A stretch of 64,000 nt of DNA from Dyella thiooxydans. Lineage in GTDB: Bacteria > Pseudomonadota > Gammaproteobacteria > Xanthomonadales > Rhodanobacteraceae. The stretch is from assembly GCF_001641285.1 (NCBI RefSeq), contig NZ_CP014841.1:2480001-2544000 (forward strand), read 5' to 3'. Shown here piece by piece: positions 1 to 10,634 of this stretch. A program made the translations under genes and the position numbers. Each line of letters begins with the position of its first letter. Within the stretch, counting starts at the first letter, position 1. The notes below the pieces were generated by a model, which was given only the letters and a program-made list of their open reading frames with translations, searched no databases and was not told the DNA's origin.

Positions 1-942
1 GCCAGCGGCACCTCGCGCTTCTGCGGCGGCGGCAGCCGGGTCAGCCGGCTGTAGCTGGCAAGGAAGCGCGCCAGCGCGCCGGCGCGATGGCCGATCAGCT
101 CCAGGCCGCTGCGGAAATCCTCGCGCCAGTCTTCCGGCAACGGGTCGCGCAGCGCCAGCGTGGCCAGCGTGCCGGCCATCGACTGGATCGGCGCCAGCGA
201 GTTGTTCACCTCGTGGCCGAGCACGCGCAGCAGTCGCTGCCAGGCCTGGCGCTCCTCCTCGCGCAGCACGCGGCCGACGTCGTTGATCACCAGCAGGCGG
301 CCGCCGTGACCCTCGGTGCGCAACGGCGCATGGCGGATCTCGAAGCGTCCGCTGCGGCCGGCAAACCGATGATTCAGCAGCTGGCCGGAGGGCTGGTCCA
401 GCAGCGGCTGCAGGCCCAGTTCCTCGGCGCGGCGACCGAACAGCTGGTGCCGGTCGGCCTGCAGCAGTTGCTGCGCGGCGGGGTTGAGCAGGCGCAGGCG
501 GGTGTCCTGGTCGAACACCAGCACCGCGTTGTCCAGCGCCGCCAGCGTCTTGCCCAGCAGGTAGGACGACTCCTCGAACTGCAGCCGTTCCTGCTGCAGG
601 CGCTCGGCCAGCGCATTGATGTCATAGACCAGGTCGTCCAGCGCGCCGCCTGCGCGGCCGCGCAGGCTGTAGTCGCCCAGCCGCAGCGCATCGAGCAGGC
701 TGGCGAAGGACTGCAACGGATAGACCAGGCGTCGCCGCTGCCAGCGCACCAGCAAAGCGGCGACGACCACCGCCGCCGCCAGCACCCAGCCGTCCGCCTC
801 GCGCCAGCCGCGGCCGCCCCAGGCCATGAACGCCGCCGCCAGCAGGCCCGGCGCGGCGATCAGCGCGCTGCCGCCGAGGATGCGCCGCTCGTAGGCCGGC
901 AGCCGCGCCGATGCGGGGCGCGCGGGCGTCGAGGGTGGCGGT

Positions 943-956
<14 letters not shown>
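1..956 (-). CDS. NtrY-like sensor histidine kinase, C-terminus missing (cut by window edge)
   Basis: The first ~318 residues of a membrane sensor kinase are in the window. Two hydrophobic helices (about residues 26-46 and 57-71) flank a very short loop, so there is little periplasmic sensing domain. A HAMP/PAS-like part follows (about 85-225), with LDNAVLVFDQDTRLRLLNPA typical of a PAS fold. The HisKA phosphorylation motif is LGHEVNNSLAPI with His248, a form typical of NtrY-type kinases. The ATPase domain lies beyond base 1. The ATG overlaps the end of the response regulator gene by 14 bp, so the two are translationally coupled and are almost certainly partners. It is last in the ABC-export operon seen here. 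The signal is unknown. Confidence 0.9.
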
Positions 957-2352
<1,396 letters not shown>

Positions 2353-2368
2353 CCCGCCAGTGTAGTGG

Positions 2369-4789
2369 TCACTCGTAGCGCAGGGCGACGGCCGGGGCGA
2401 CCCGCAGGGCTCGCAACAATGGCACCAGCGAGGCCAGCATCGACACGCCCGCCACCAGCAGGAAAACCGTCACGAACACCGCGGGGTCATGGGCCCGCGT
2501 GTGCAGGCCGGGATCGGCCAGCACGTTCGACCAGGGCACCGACAGCAGCAGGCCGATCCCCAGCCCGATGCCGAGCTGCCACAGCAGTTGCCGGCCCGAG
2601 TCGCGCAGGATCGCGCCATGCCCGGCGCCGATCGCACGACGGATCCCGATCTCCCGGGTGCGCTGCGCCACCGAGAATGCCAGCACGCCGTACAGGCCCG
2701 CGCCGGCCAGCAGCAGGGCGACCAGCCCCAGCGCGCCGAACACGCTGGTGAGCACGGTGAGGTACACGCGCCCCTCCGCCACCGCCGCCGCCTGGCTGCG
2801 CACGCCGTAGACCGCCGCCTGCGGGTCGACCGCGCGCACGGCATCGATCAGTTGCCGCTCGAAACGCCCGGCCACGGCATGCGTGCGCACGGCCAGTCCG
2901 ACGTCGTGCAGCGGCCGCTGGCCCACCGACTGGTCCAGCGGCAGCAGCAGGCCCGGCAGCGATCGCTCCAGCAGGCGATCGAGCTGCAACGGCTCGATCA
3001 CGCCGATCACCGTCAGGCGTCGCGCCTGCGTCCGGCCAGGCCACAGCACCAGGGTGCGGCCCAGCGCATCGCCATGCGGCCACATCGCCGCAGCCATCTT
3101 GGCGTCCACCACGGCCACGGGCGCACTGTCGGTGCGATCGCGCGCGTCGAAGAAGCGCCCTTCGCGCAGACGCACGCCGTAGGTGGCGAGGAAGTGCGGA
3201 TCGACCAGACCCATCTGCGCACGGGCCCAGCCATCGGACGGCTCGGGCTGGCCGGGCAGCGAGATCGATTCATGGCTTCCCAGCACCGCACCCGGCACCG
3301 TATCCGATGCCGTGGCATCGACCACGCCGGCATCCTGACGCAGATGCCCGGTCACCGCATCGAAGAAGCGGATGCGCTGCGCATCGTCTGTGTAGACGGC
3401 AGGCGGCAGAAGCACGTCGGCGGTGATTACCTGTGCCGCATGCGACGCACCCGCCACCGGCTGCGACAGCAGGCTGTCGACCGCGCGCACGAAGGTGCCC
3501 GCACCCACCAGCAGCACCACGGTCAGCGCGATCTCGGCCATCACCATGATCCTGGCCATGCGCGCAAAGCCGCCGCCCGAGCCTTTGGCGCCGTCACGCA
3601 GGGCATCCTGCAGGTCGGGTCGGGATGCACGCCACGCGGGAACCACGCCCGCCAGCAGCGTGCTGAGCAGGGCCGCCAGCAACGCCGCCGCCAGCACGCG
3701 GGCGTCGATGCTGAAGTTGTATACGGGCACGCTGTCGGGCGAATGGGCGAAGACGATCGCCATGAACCAGCGATTGCCCCCATGCACGATGGGCAGGGCC
3801 ACCGCCAGCGCGGCGAGGCTCAGCAGCAGGCTTTCGACCAGCGCGCCGCACATCAGCCGCGCGCGGCCGCCACCGAGCGCGCTGCGCAACGCCAGCTCGT
3901 GCCGTCGCTGCAGCGCCTGCACCAGTTGCAGGTTGGCCACGTTGACGCAGGCCAGCAGCAGCACCAGCACGGCAGCACCGAACATCAGCCACACCCAGTG
4001 GCGCATGTCCTCGGGCACGAAGCCGTATTTCCACGGCTTGATGGTGACGCCGCGCATGCGCATGCCCGCGGGCATCGCGGCCTGCAGCCGCGCATTCCAC
4101 GCGTCCAGTTCCGCACGCGCCTGGGCGAGCTGGACGCCAGGGGCCAGGCGCGCCACGCCCCAAACATCGCGATGCTCGCCCGGGCGCAGCGTCATCGGCA
4201 TCCATATCTGGTTGTCGGTGACCGGCAGGCGCGTCATGCGCGCCGGCACCACGCCCACCACCGTGGCCCAGGCGCCATCGACCCGGATCGCGCGGCCGAT
4301 GATGTGCGGATCAGCATGGAAGCCGTGTCGCCACAGGGACTCGCCCAGCAGCATCACGCTCGCCGCGCCGGGAGTCTCGTCCGACGGCTGCAGCACGCGA
4401 CCCAGCAACGGCTCGATGCCCAACAGGGACATCATCGACGCGGTCATGCGGCTGCCAACGTGGTAGGTGGCGCCCTGCCCCTGGTCCACGCTTACGCCGG
4501 TGCCCTGGTAGGCACCCATCGCATCGATGCTGTGCATGCCCTTGCGCAAGGCCATGTAGTCCGCGCTGTCGATCGTCTCGATACCGTTGTCATGGAACGA
4601 CGGCGCGCCCACCGCCATCAACCGGTCCGGCTGTGGCATCGGCAGCGGGTCGATGATCAGCGTGTTGACCAGCGAGAACAGGAACAGCGTCACGCCCAGC
4701 CCCACCCCCAGCACCGCCACCGACAGCAGCGCATACCCCGGCCGCCTGGACAGCCGCCGCCACGCCTCGCGAAACTCCTGCACGATCAT
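2369..4789 (-). CDS. FtsX/MacB-like ABC transporter permease (duplicated type), copy 1
   Basis: 806 aa. The start MIVQEFREAW is chosen because GGGGAG precedes it and it lies 2 bp after the stop of the upstream permease; the open frame reaches further upstream but only antisense to real coding. The N-terminal helix (about 20-43) is followed by a MacB_PCD-like periplasmic domain, an FtsX core with several helices in the middle, a second periplasmic domain (from about 470) and a second FtsX core at the C-terminus (TREIGIRRAIGAG). This doubled layout of ~800 aa matches the ADOP-type permeases, which act with a separate ATPase and are thought to move or extrude substrates by mechanotransmission. 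It is the most divergent of the three tandem permeases. Substrate unknown. Confidence 0.88.
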   Translation of the reverse strand: MIVQEFREAWRRLSRRPGYALLSVAVLGVGLGVTLFLFSLVNTLIIDPLPMPQPDRLMAVGAPSFHDNGIETIDSADYMALRKGMHSIDAMGAYQGTGVSVDQGQGATYHVGSRMTASMMSLLGIEPLLGRVLQPSDETPGAASVMLLGESLWRHGFHADPHIIGRAIRVDGAWATVVGVVPARMTRLPVTDNQIWMPMTLRPGEHRDVWGVARLAPGVQLAQARAELDAWNARLQAAMPAGMRMRGVTIKPWKYGFVPEDMRHWVWLMFGAAVLVLLLACVNVANLQLVQALQRRHELALRSALGGGRARLMCGALVESLLLSLAALAVALPIVHGGNRWFMAIVFAHSPDSVPVYNFSIDARVLAAALLAALLSTLLAGVVPAWRASRPDLQDALRDGAKGSGGGFARMARIMVMAEIALTVVLLVGAGTFVRAVDSLLSQPVAGASHAAQVITADVLLPPAVYTDDAQRIRFFDAVTGHLRQDAGVVDATASDTVPGAVLGSHESISLPGQPEPSDGWARAQMGLVDPHFLATYGVRLREGRFFDARDRTDSAPVAVVDAKMAAAMWPHGDALGRTLVLWPGRTQARRLTVIGVIEPLQLDRLLERSLPGLLLPLDQSVGQRPLHDVGLAVRTHAVAGRFERQLIDAVRAVDPQAAVYGVRSQAAAVAEGRVYLTVLTSVFGALGLVALLLAGAGLYGVLAFSVAQRTREIGIRRAIGAGHGAILRDSGRQLLWQLGIGLGIGLLLSVPWSNVLADPGLHTRAHDPAVFVTVFLLVAGVSMLASLVPLLRALRVAPAVALRYE

Positions 4790-4791
4790 CT

Positions 4792-7248
4792 TCACTCTCC
4801 CCTCAGCGCGCGCATCGGCTGCACGCGCGATGCACGCAGTGCCGGCAGCAGGCAGGCCACTGCGCCGGTTGCTGCCAGCACCGCGCTGGCGGCGGCAATC
4901 GACCAGGGGTCGAACACACTCTGGCCGAGTTGCACCACCACGGCGCGCAACACACCGGAGCCCAGGAAACCCAGCGCGAAGCCAGCAAGCAGGCCGAGGA
5001 CGATCTGCACCATGCCTGCGCGCAGCACCAGCAGAAGCAAACCCCGGGGTGCCGCGCCCAACGCAGCACGCACGCCGAACTCGCGCTCGCGTGCCGCCAC
5101 CGCGACCGCCATCACGGCGTACACACCCACGCAGGCGAGCAGCAGCGCCAGGCCGCCGAACAGGCCGACCAGCATCAGGTTGAACTCGGTATCGGTAATC
5201 GTGTCGTGCACCACATGGGCCATGCTGTAGACATGGTCGATCGGCTGGTTGGGCGCCACCTCGGCCACGGCCCGCTGCACGGCATCGCGATAGCTGTCGG
5301 GATCGCCCTGGACCTTGAGCGCGAAGCGCAGCGGCTCGTACATGCGGAACGCGCGCAGGGCGTCGTCGGGCATCTGCGCCAGCGGCAGGTACAGGATCGG
5401 CACCACCGAGTCCGGATCCTCCGGCCCGAACTGGTAGGTATCGGCCACTACCCCGACGATGCGCGCCGACCACATGCCGTTGCCTTCGCCCCGCTGGATC
5501 GTCTGCCCCAGCGCATGGCCCTGGAAATGCACATCGGCAAAGCGCTGGTTGACCACGGCGACATCCTCGCCGCCGCGCACATCGCTGGCGGCAAACGAGC
5601 GGCCCTGTAGCACATGGATACCGAACACCCGGAAGAACGCCGGGTCGGCCGCATGGAACTGCGCACCAAACTGCTCGCCTCCCGGCAGGTGCAGCCCGCC
5701 CATGTTCCACTGCCCGCTGAAGTCACCCGCCGGCAGGTTGGTCCCTGCCGCGGCCTGGTGTACGCCTGGGATCCGCTGCAGCCGGTCCACCAGTTGCCTG
5801 GACAACTGCTGCACCGAGGCTGCATCCGGATAGGTCGCCTTGACCGGCGCCAGCTCGAACGTGAGCACGTGGTCCGGCTTGAAGCCCAGGTCCACCCGGG
5901 CGCTGGCCAGCAGGCTGTGCAGGAACACGCCCGCCGCGCACAGCAGCAGCGAAGCCAGCGCCACCTGTGCCATCACCAGCAGGCGACCGAGCAGGCCGCT
6001 GCGACGACTGAGGCCGCTGCGGCCACCCTCGCGCAGGCTGTCCATCGACAGCGCGGCATGCCCGCGCCACAGCCCGAGCGCGGTCGCGACCAGGGCACCG
6101 AACAGGCCGGTCGCGACGGCGATCGTCCAGGCCATCCCGCCCAGGCTCAAGCCCCCGGGACGCGTCCACTCCACCGCCATCCAGTCCACCGGCATCCATG
6201 TGCGCACGGCAAGCAGGGCCAGCGCCGCCAGCCCCTGACCGACCAATACACCGACCACGCCGACCAGCAGGCCCTCGGCGATCGACGGCAGTGCAACCCG
6301 CCCGCGCGAGGCACCCAGCGCACCGCGCACCGCGGCGTCGTGGCTGCGTGCCATTGCACGCAGCAACATCAGGTTGGTGAGGTTGACCAGCGCGATCAGC
6401 AACAGCAACGTGGCGCAGGCCACCCACATCAACGACGTGCTGCGCTGCCCGGCGTGCTGCGCGGCACTGAAATCCTGGGCGCCGAAGTGCACGCGCTGCC
6501 AGAAGCTGCCGGCATAGGCCTGGCCACCCTGCTCGGCGTAAAACGCGTGCAGGCGGGTATTCACCTCCGCGGCCAGGCTATCGACGGTGGCGCCGGACGC
6601 CAGCCGCGCCACCGCCGTATAGTTGGTGCCATCGTCCCGCGAGTGCGCGGGGAACGCCGTGGGCAGGGCGATCGAGGCTTGGCCCAGATCGAAGCCGGCA
6701 GGGAGAACGCCGACGATGGCGTGCGGTACGCCCTCCACCGTCAGGGTCTGGCCGATCGCCGAGGGATTGCCGCCGAAGCGGCGCAGCCAGAAACCGTGGT
6801 ACAGCATCACCGCGGGCGGGCCGTGCGGCTGGTCTTCCTCAGCGCTGAAGTTGCGGCCCAGCGCCGGCTGCACGCCGAGCGTCGGCAGCAGGCCCCGGTC
6901 GATCTCCAGCGCCGCAACCTGTTCCGGCCGGCCGTCGCCGGCGATGTTGGACGCCGTCTGGCCATCCTTGAACAGACCCATCGATGCGATCCCGGGCAGC
7001 CCGGCGAGGTGCTGGTACTGCTGCGGCGAGACCGCCTGCACATCGCCCTGTTCGACGGGGCCAACCGCGACCAGTTGATGCGGCTGTTGATAGGGCAACG
7101 GCTGCAGCAACACACCATCGATCAGGGTGAACACCGCACTGGCCGCGCCAACACCCAGCGCCAGCACGCCACTGGCCAGCAACACGAGACCCGGCCGGCG
7201 CAGGCTGGCCCGCCAGGTACGCCAGATCTCACTCAACCAGACGCTCAT
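4792..7248 (-). CDS. FtsX/MacB-like ABC transporter permease (duplicated type), copy 2
   Basis: 818 aa. The N-terminus (SEIWRTWRASLRRPGLVLL) is nearly the same as that of the next permease upstream (AELWRAWRASLRRPG), so the two arose by tandem duplication. Layout: N-terminal helix, MacB_PCD-like domain, central FtsX core (NLTNLMLLRAMARSHDAAVR), second periplasmic domain, C-terminal FtsX core (VAAREREFGVRAALGA). The start has AAGGGAA upstream. A 44-bp spacer separates it from the previous permease, and only 2 bp separate it from the next. It presumably forms a heteromeric channel with its paralogues, energised by the ATPase at 9746-10513. Confidence 0.88.
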   Translation of the reverse strand: MSVWLSEIWRTWRASLRRPGLVLLASGVLALGVGAASAVFTLIDGVLLQPLPYQQPHQLVAVGPVEQGDVQAVSPQQYQHLAGLPGIASMGLFKDGQTASNIAGDGRPEQVAALEIDRGLLPTLGVQPALGRNFSAEEDQPHGPPAVMLYHGFWLRRFGGNPSAIGQTLTVEGVPHAIVGVLPAGFDLGQASIALPTAFPAHSRDDGTNYTAVARLASGATVDSLAAEVNTRLHAFYAEQGGQAYAGSFWQRVHFGAQDFSAAQHAGQRSTSLMWVACATLLLLIALVNLTNLMLLRAMARSHDAAVRGALGASRGRVALPSIAEGLLVGVVGVLVGQGLAALALLAVRTWMPVDWMAVEWTRPGGLSLGGMAWTIAVATGLFGALVATALGLWRGHAALSMDSLREGGRSGLSRRSGLLGRLLVMAQVALASLLLCAAGVFLHSLLASARVDLGFKPDHVLTFELAPVKATYPDAASVQQLSRQLVDRLQRIPGVHQAAAGTNLPAGDFSGQWNMGGLHLPGGEQFGAQFHAADPAFFRVFGIHVLQGRSFAASDVRGGEDVAVVNQRFADVHFQGHALGQTIQRGEGNGMWSARIVGVVADTYQFGPEDPDSVVPILYLPLAQMPDDALRAFRMYEPLRFALKVQGDPDSYRDAVQRAVAEVAPNQPIDHVYSMAHVVHDTITDTEFNLMLVGLFGGLALLLACVGVYAVMAVAVAAREREFGVRAALGAAPRGLLLLVLRAGMVQIVLGLLAGFALGFLGSGVLRAVVVQLGQSVFDPWSIAAASAVLAATGAVACLLPALRASRVQPMRALRGE

Positions 7249-7292
7249 GCCGAATTCCCTTCAGAAGATGGAGCCATGGAAGTCATCACCGC

Positions 7293-9749
7293 TCAGTCGC
7301 CGCGCAGCACCGACATCGGCTGCACCCGGCTGGCACGCAGCGCCGGCCGCAGGCAGGCCAGCAGTCCGGACAGGGCGAGCACGGCGCATACGCCGAGCGC
7401 CGCGACGGGATCGAAGATGCCGATGCGACCGATCGACGACATCGCCACCGCCATCGACAGGCTTGCCAGCACCCGCGATGCGCCGAGCGCGAGCCCGACA
7501 CCGATCACCAGGCCGACCACGATCTGGCCCAGGCCGCCACGCAGCACCAGCCGCGTCATGCGCGAAGGCGAAGCGCCCAGCGCCGTGCGCACGCCGAACT
7601 CGCGTTCGCGTGCGGCCACCGCAACCGCCATCACCGCATACATGCCGGCCACCGCCAGCAACAGCGACAGCGCGGCGAACAGGCCGACCATCAGCATGCC
7701 CAGACGTGCATCGGCGGTGGTCTGGCGGACGACACTGCGCATCGATTCCAGGTGGGCGATCGGCTGGCCGGGAGCGACTTCGGCTACCGCGTGCTCAACG
7801 CTCGCGCGCCAGTCGGCCGGGCGACCGTGTCCGCGCAGCACGAAGCGCAGCGGCTCCAGCCCAAGAAAGATGTCCATCGTGTTGCGAGGCATCTGCGCCA
7901 GCGGCAGGTACACCATCGGCTGCCGCGGCTGCAGCGGCCCGCGCTGGTAGGTGTCGGCGACCACGCCGACGATGCGTGCCGGAAGATCGGGGCCGTGGCT
8001 GACTTCGACCAGCACGGTCTTGCCGATCGCGTCGCCGTCGTAATACCGGTCGGCCAGGTCGCGGCTGACCACCGCCACCGGCTCGCTGCCGGCGGTGTCG
8101 TCACGGCCGAACACCCGCCCCTGTTTCAGGGCGATGGAAAACACCTGGAAGAAGCCGGTGCCCACGCCATGCAACTGCGCCTCGAACTGTTTGCCCTCCG
8201 GCGTCTTCATGCCATTGTTGAACTGGCCGTAGAGCCCGTCGCTGGCCGGCAGGTTGGTGGTGACCGCCGCCCCGGTGACCCCGGGAATGGCGCGCAGACG
8301 CCGCGCCACGCGCTGCGCCAGGGTCTGCACGGCTCCGACATCCGGGTAATGCGCCTTCACCGGCACCAGCTCGAAGGTGAGTACCTGGTCGCTGGCGAAG
8401 CCGAGCTGCACCCGTGAGGCAGCAAGCAGGCCGTGGGCGATCGCGCCCGCAGAGCACAGCAGAGCCACCGCCAGCGCCACCTGGACCACCACCAGCACGC
8501 GCCCGAGCCGCCCGCTACGCGCGCCCATGCCGCTGCGTCCGCCCTCGCGCAGCTCGTCGACGCCGGTCCCGGTCGCACGACGGCTTCGCCACAAGCCGAG
8601 CGCTGCAGCCAGCAGGGCACCGAGTAGTCCGACAACAAACGCCATGGCCCACTGCGACGCCCCCATATCGATCCGGTCGCCGTGCAGCCACTGGCCGGGG
8701 ATGAAAGGCAGCAACAGGCGCAGCCCGGACCATGCCAGCAGCATGCCCAGTGCCGTCCCCACCAACCCGACCAGCAGGCCCTCGGCCACCGCCGGCAACA
8801 GCAACCTCAGCAGCGGCGCGCCCAGCGCGCTGCGCACCGCCGCATCGTGGCTGCGCGACAGTGTCCGCAACAGCATCAGGTTGACCAGGTTGACCAGCGC
8901 GATCAGCAGGATCAGTACCGCGCTGGCCACGAACAGCAGCATCACCGGCCGCTCGCCGCGATGCAGCGCGGCCTGCAGGGAGGTGGCGCCGAACCAGGGC
9001 TGCTTCCAGTTCCCGCCCATCGCCATGTCACGGTACATCGCGCGCTCGCGCGCATCCGCCTGGGCACCGACCGACGCCAGGCTCACCCCATCAGCCAGAC
9101 GCGCGATCGCCAGGTGGCCGTTGTGGTTGTAGTCGCGGCTGGCCGGCGGCAGGGCCAGCGGCAGCGCGATGCCGCCGGGATCGGAGAGCGTATCGAACGC
9201 CCGCGGCAGCACACCGACGATGGTCGCCGGCCGGCCTTCCACCTGAATGACCTGACCGACGACGCCCGGAGCGGCGCCGTAGTCGCGTTGCCAGAGACCA
9301 TAACTCAGCATCACGGCCGCCGGTCCGTTCGGCTGATCCTCGGACTTGCTGAAATTGCGCCCGAGCACCGGTGGGGTGTCGAGCACCGCCAGTACGCCGC
9401 GATCAATGTAGGTCACCGGCACCTGCCGCGGGGAACCGACGCCGGCGATGTTGGCGACCGAGCCCGGGCGCATCAGGCCCAGCGCCTTCACCCCGTGCAT
9501 GCCGTCGAGGAACTGGTACTCGTGCGGCGAGATCGTGGCGACCTCGCCACCGAAGATCCGGCCGACCTCCGCGATACGCGATGCCTGCGGAAACGGCAGC
9601 GGCCGCAGCAGGGTGGCATCGAGCAATGCGAACACCGCCGCGCTGGCGCCGACGCCCAGCGCCAGCACGCCGCTGGCCAGCAGCAGGAAGCCGGGCCGGC
9701 GCAGGCTGGCCCGCCAGGCTCGCCACAGCTCGGCGAGCCTGGGACTCAT
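7293..9749 (-). CDS. FtsX/MacB-like ABC transporter permease (duplicated type), copy 3
   Basis: 818 aa, the first of three tandem permeases and the one directly coupled to the ATPase (its ATG overlaps the ATPase stop by 4 bases). Helix at about 19-42, MacB_PCD-like domain, FtsX core (NLVNLMLLRTLSRSHDAAVR), second periplasmic domain, FtsX core (VAAREREFGVRTALGASPSR). Same length and strong residue identity with copy 2, less with copy 1. GAAGGG lies upstream of the start. The transported substrate cannot be read from the sequence; operons of this form are usually linked to lipid, peptide or drug export. Confidence 0.88.
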   Translation of the reverse strand: MSPRLAELWRAWRASLRRPGFLLLASGVLALGVGASAAVFALLDATLLRPLPFPQASRIAEVGRIFGGEVATISPHEYQFLDGMHGVKALGLMRPGSVANIAGVGSPRQVPVTYIDRGVLAVLDTPPVLGRNFSKSEDQPNGPAAVMLSYGLWQRDYGAAPGVVGQVIQVEGRPATIVGVLPRAFDTLSDPGGIALPLALPPASRDYNHNGHLAIARLADGVSLASVGAQADARERAMYRDMAMGGNWKQPWFGATSLQAALHRGERPVMLLFVASAVLILLIALVNLVNLMLLRTLSRSHDAAVRSALGAPLLRLLLPAVAEGLLVGLVGTALGMLLAWSGLRLLLPFIPGQWLHGDRIDMGASQWAMAFVVGLLGALLAAALGLWRSRRATGTGVDELREGGRSGMGARSGRLGRVLVVVQVALAVALLCSAGAIAHGLLAASRVQLGFASDQVLTFELVPVKAHYPDVGAVQTLAQRVARRLRAIPGVTGAAVTTNLPASDGLYGQFNNGMKTPEGKQFEAQLHGVGTGFFQVFSIALKQGRVFGRDDTAGSEPVAVVSRDLADRYYDGDAIGKTVLVEVSHGPDLPARIVGVVADTYQRGPLQPRQPMVYLPLAQMPRNTMDIFLGLEPLRFVLRGHGRPADWRASVEHAVAEVAPGQPIAHLESMRSVVRQTTADARLGMLMVGLFAALSLLLAVAGMYAVMAVAVAAREREFGVRTALGASPSRMTRLVLRGGLGQIVVGLVIGVGLALGASRVLASLSMAVAMSSIGRIGIFDPVAALGVCAVLALSGLLACLRPALRASRVQPMSVLRGD

Positions 9750-10513
9750 GCCTGCAGCCCTTCGCGTGAACCGATCAGCGCATCCAGCCGCTGCTCGTCC
9801 TCGCGGCGCAGGCGGTCGAAGGTTTCCTCGTCGACCACGCGGCCGTCGAACAGGCGGATCTTGCGCTGGGCCAGTTCGGCGTAGCGCGCGTCGTGGGTGA
9901 CCATGCAGATGGTCGCGCCGCCCTTGTGCAGTTCGTCGAGCAGGGCCATCACCGCCTCGCCGTTGCGCGAGTCGAGATTGCCGGTCGGTTCGTCGGCGAG
10001 CAGGATCGCCGGCTTGCCGACCAGCGCACGTGCCACCGCCACGCGCTGCTGCTGGCCGCCGGAGAGCTGCGCCGGGTAGTGCCGCATGCGGTGCGCCATG
10101 CCCACCCGCTCCAGCGCTTCGTGTACCCGCGCGCGCCGCTCGGCGGTGCCGATGCCGCCGCGGTAGGTCAGCGGCAGCTCCACGTTCTCCTGCACGGTGA
10201 GGTCGCCGATCAGGTTGAACGCCTGGAAGATGAAGCCGATCTCGGCGTTGCGGATGCGCGCCCGCGCGGCGGCGTCGAGCTTCGCCACGTCGTGGCCGTT
10301 GAGCACGTAGCTGCCGGCGCTGGCGGTGTCGAGCAGGCCGAGGATCGACAGCAGCGTGGTCTTGCCGCAGCCGGACGGGCCGGAGATCGACACGTACTCG
10401 CCGCGATGCACCGCCAGGTGCACGTCGCTGAGTGCGTGGGTCTCCACTTCGTCGGCCTGGAACACCTTGCGGATGCCGTCGAGGGCGATGACGCTGGACG
10501 ATGGGTTCATCAT
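9746..10513 (-). CDS. ABC transporter ATP-binding protein (LolD/MacB type)
   Basis: 255 aa from the first of two adjacent ATGs (MMNPSSSVIAL). GGGAA lies just upstream, fitting 10513 or 10510; the frame stays open further upstream into the REP repeat, which is unlikely to be coding. All ATPase motifs are present: Walker A GPSGCGKT (45-52), Q-loop Q97, signature LSGGQ (150-154), Walker B ILLADE, switch His207 (VTHDAR). It powers the three FtsX-type permeases that follow; stop and start overlap by ATGA with the first of them. Confidence 0.94.
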   Translation of the reverse strand: MMNPSSSVIALDGIRKVFQADEVETHALSDVHLAVHRGEYVSISGPSGCGKTTLLSILGLLDTASAGSYVLNGHDVAKLDAAARARIRNAEIGFIFQAFNLIGDLTVQENVELPLTYRGGIGTAERRARVHEALERVGMAHRMRHYPAQLSGGQQQRVAVARALVGKPAILLADEPTGNLDSRNGEAVMALLDELHKGGATICMVTHDARYAELAQRKIRLFDGRVVDEETFDRLRREDEQRLDALIGSREGLQA

Positions 10514-10540
10514 GATTCCCGTCTGCATGATTGAGTGTGT

Positions 10541-10621
10541 GTAGGAGCCCGCTCGCGGGCGATGCTCCTGCTCCTGATGCGCATCAAAGCCGAAGAGCAT
10601 CGCCCGCGAGCGGGCTCCTAC
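10541..10621. repeat. REP doublet (two GTAG-headed repeats in inverted orientation)
   Basis: Two perfect 27-bp arms (10541-10567 and its reverse complement 10595-10621) are separated by 27 bp. Each arm starts with GTAGGAG and contains the palindrome GCCCGC-TC-GCGGGC, so each can fold alone and the pair can form one long cruciform. The GTAG head next to an imperfect palindrome is the signature of REP sequences mobilised by RAYT (TnpA-REP) proteins. No RAYT gene is in the window. The element lies between the adaptor gene and the ATPase gene, where it may damp transcription or stabilise the upstream mRNA. Confidence 0.85.
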
Positions 10622-10634
10622 CCTGCGGCATGGG

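Noticed and set aside
2489-5230. 913-codon plus-strand open frame antisense to the permeases
   Set aside because: His/Gln/Arg-rich translation typical of antisense frames in high-GC DNA; the opposite strand has coherent ABC permeases with ribosome sites.
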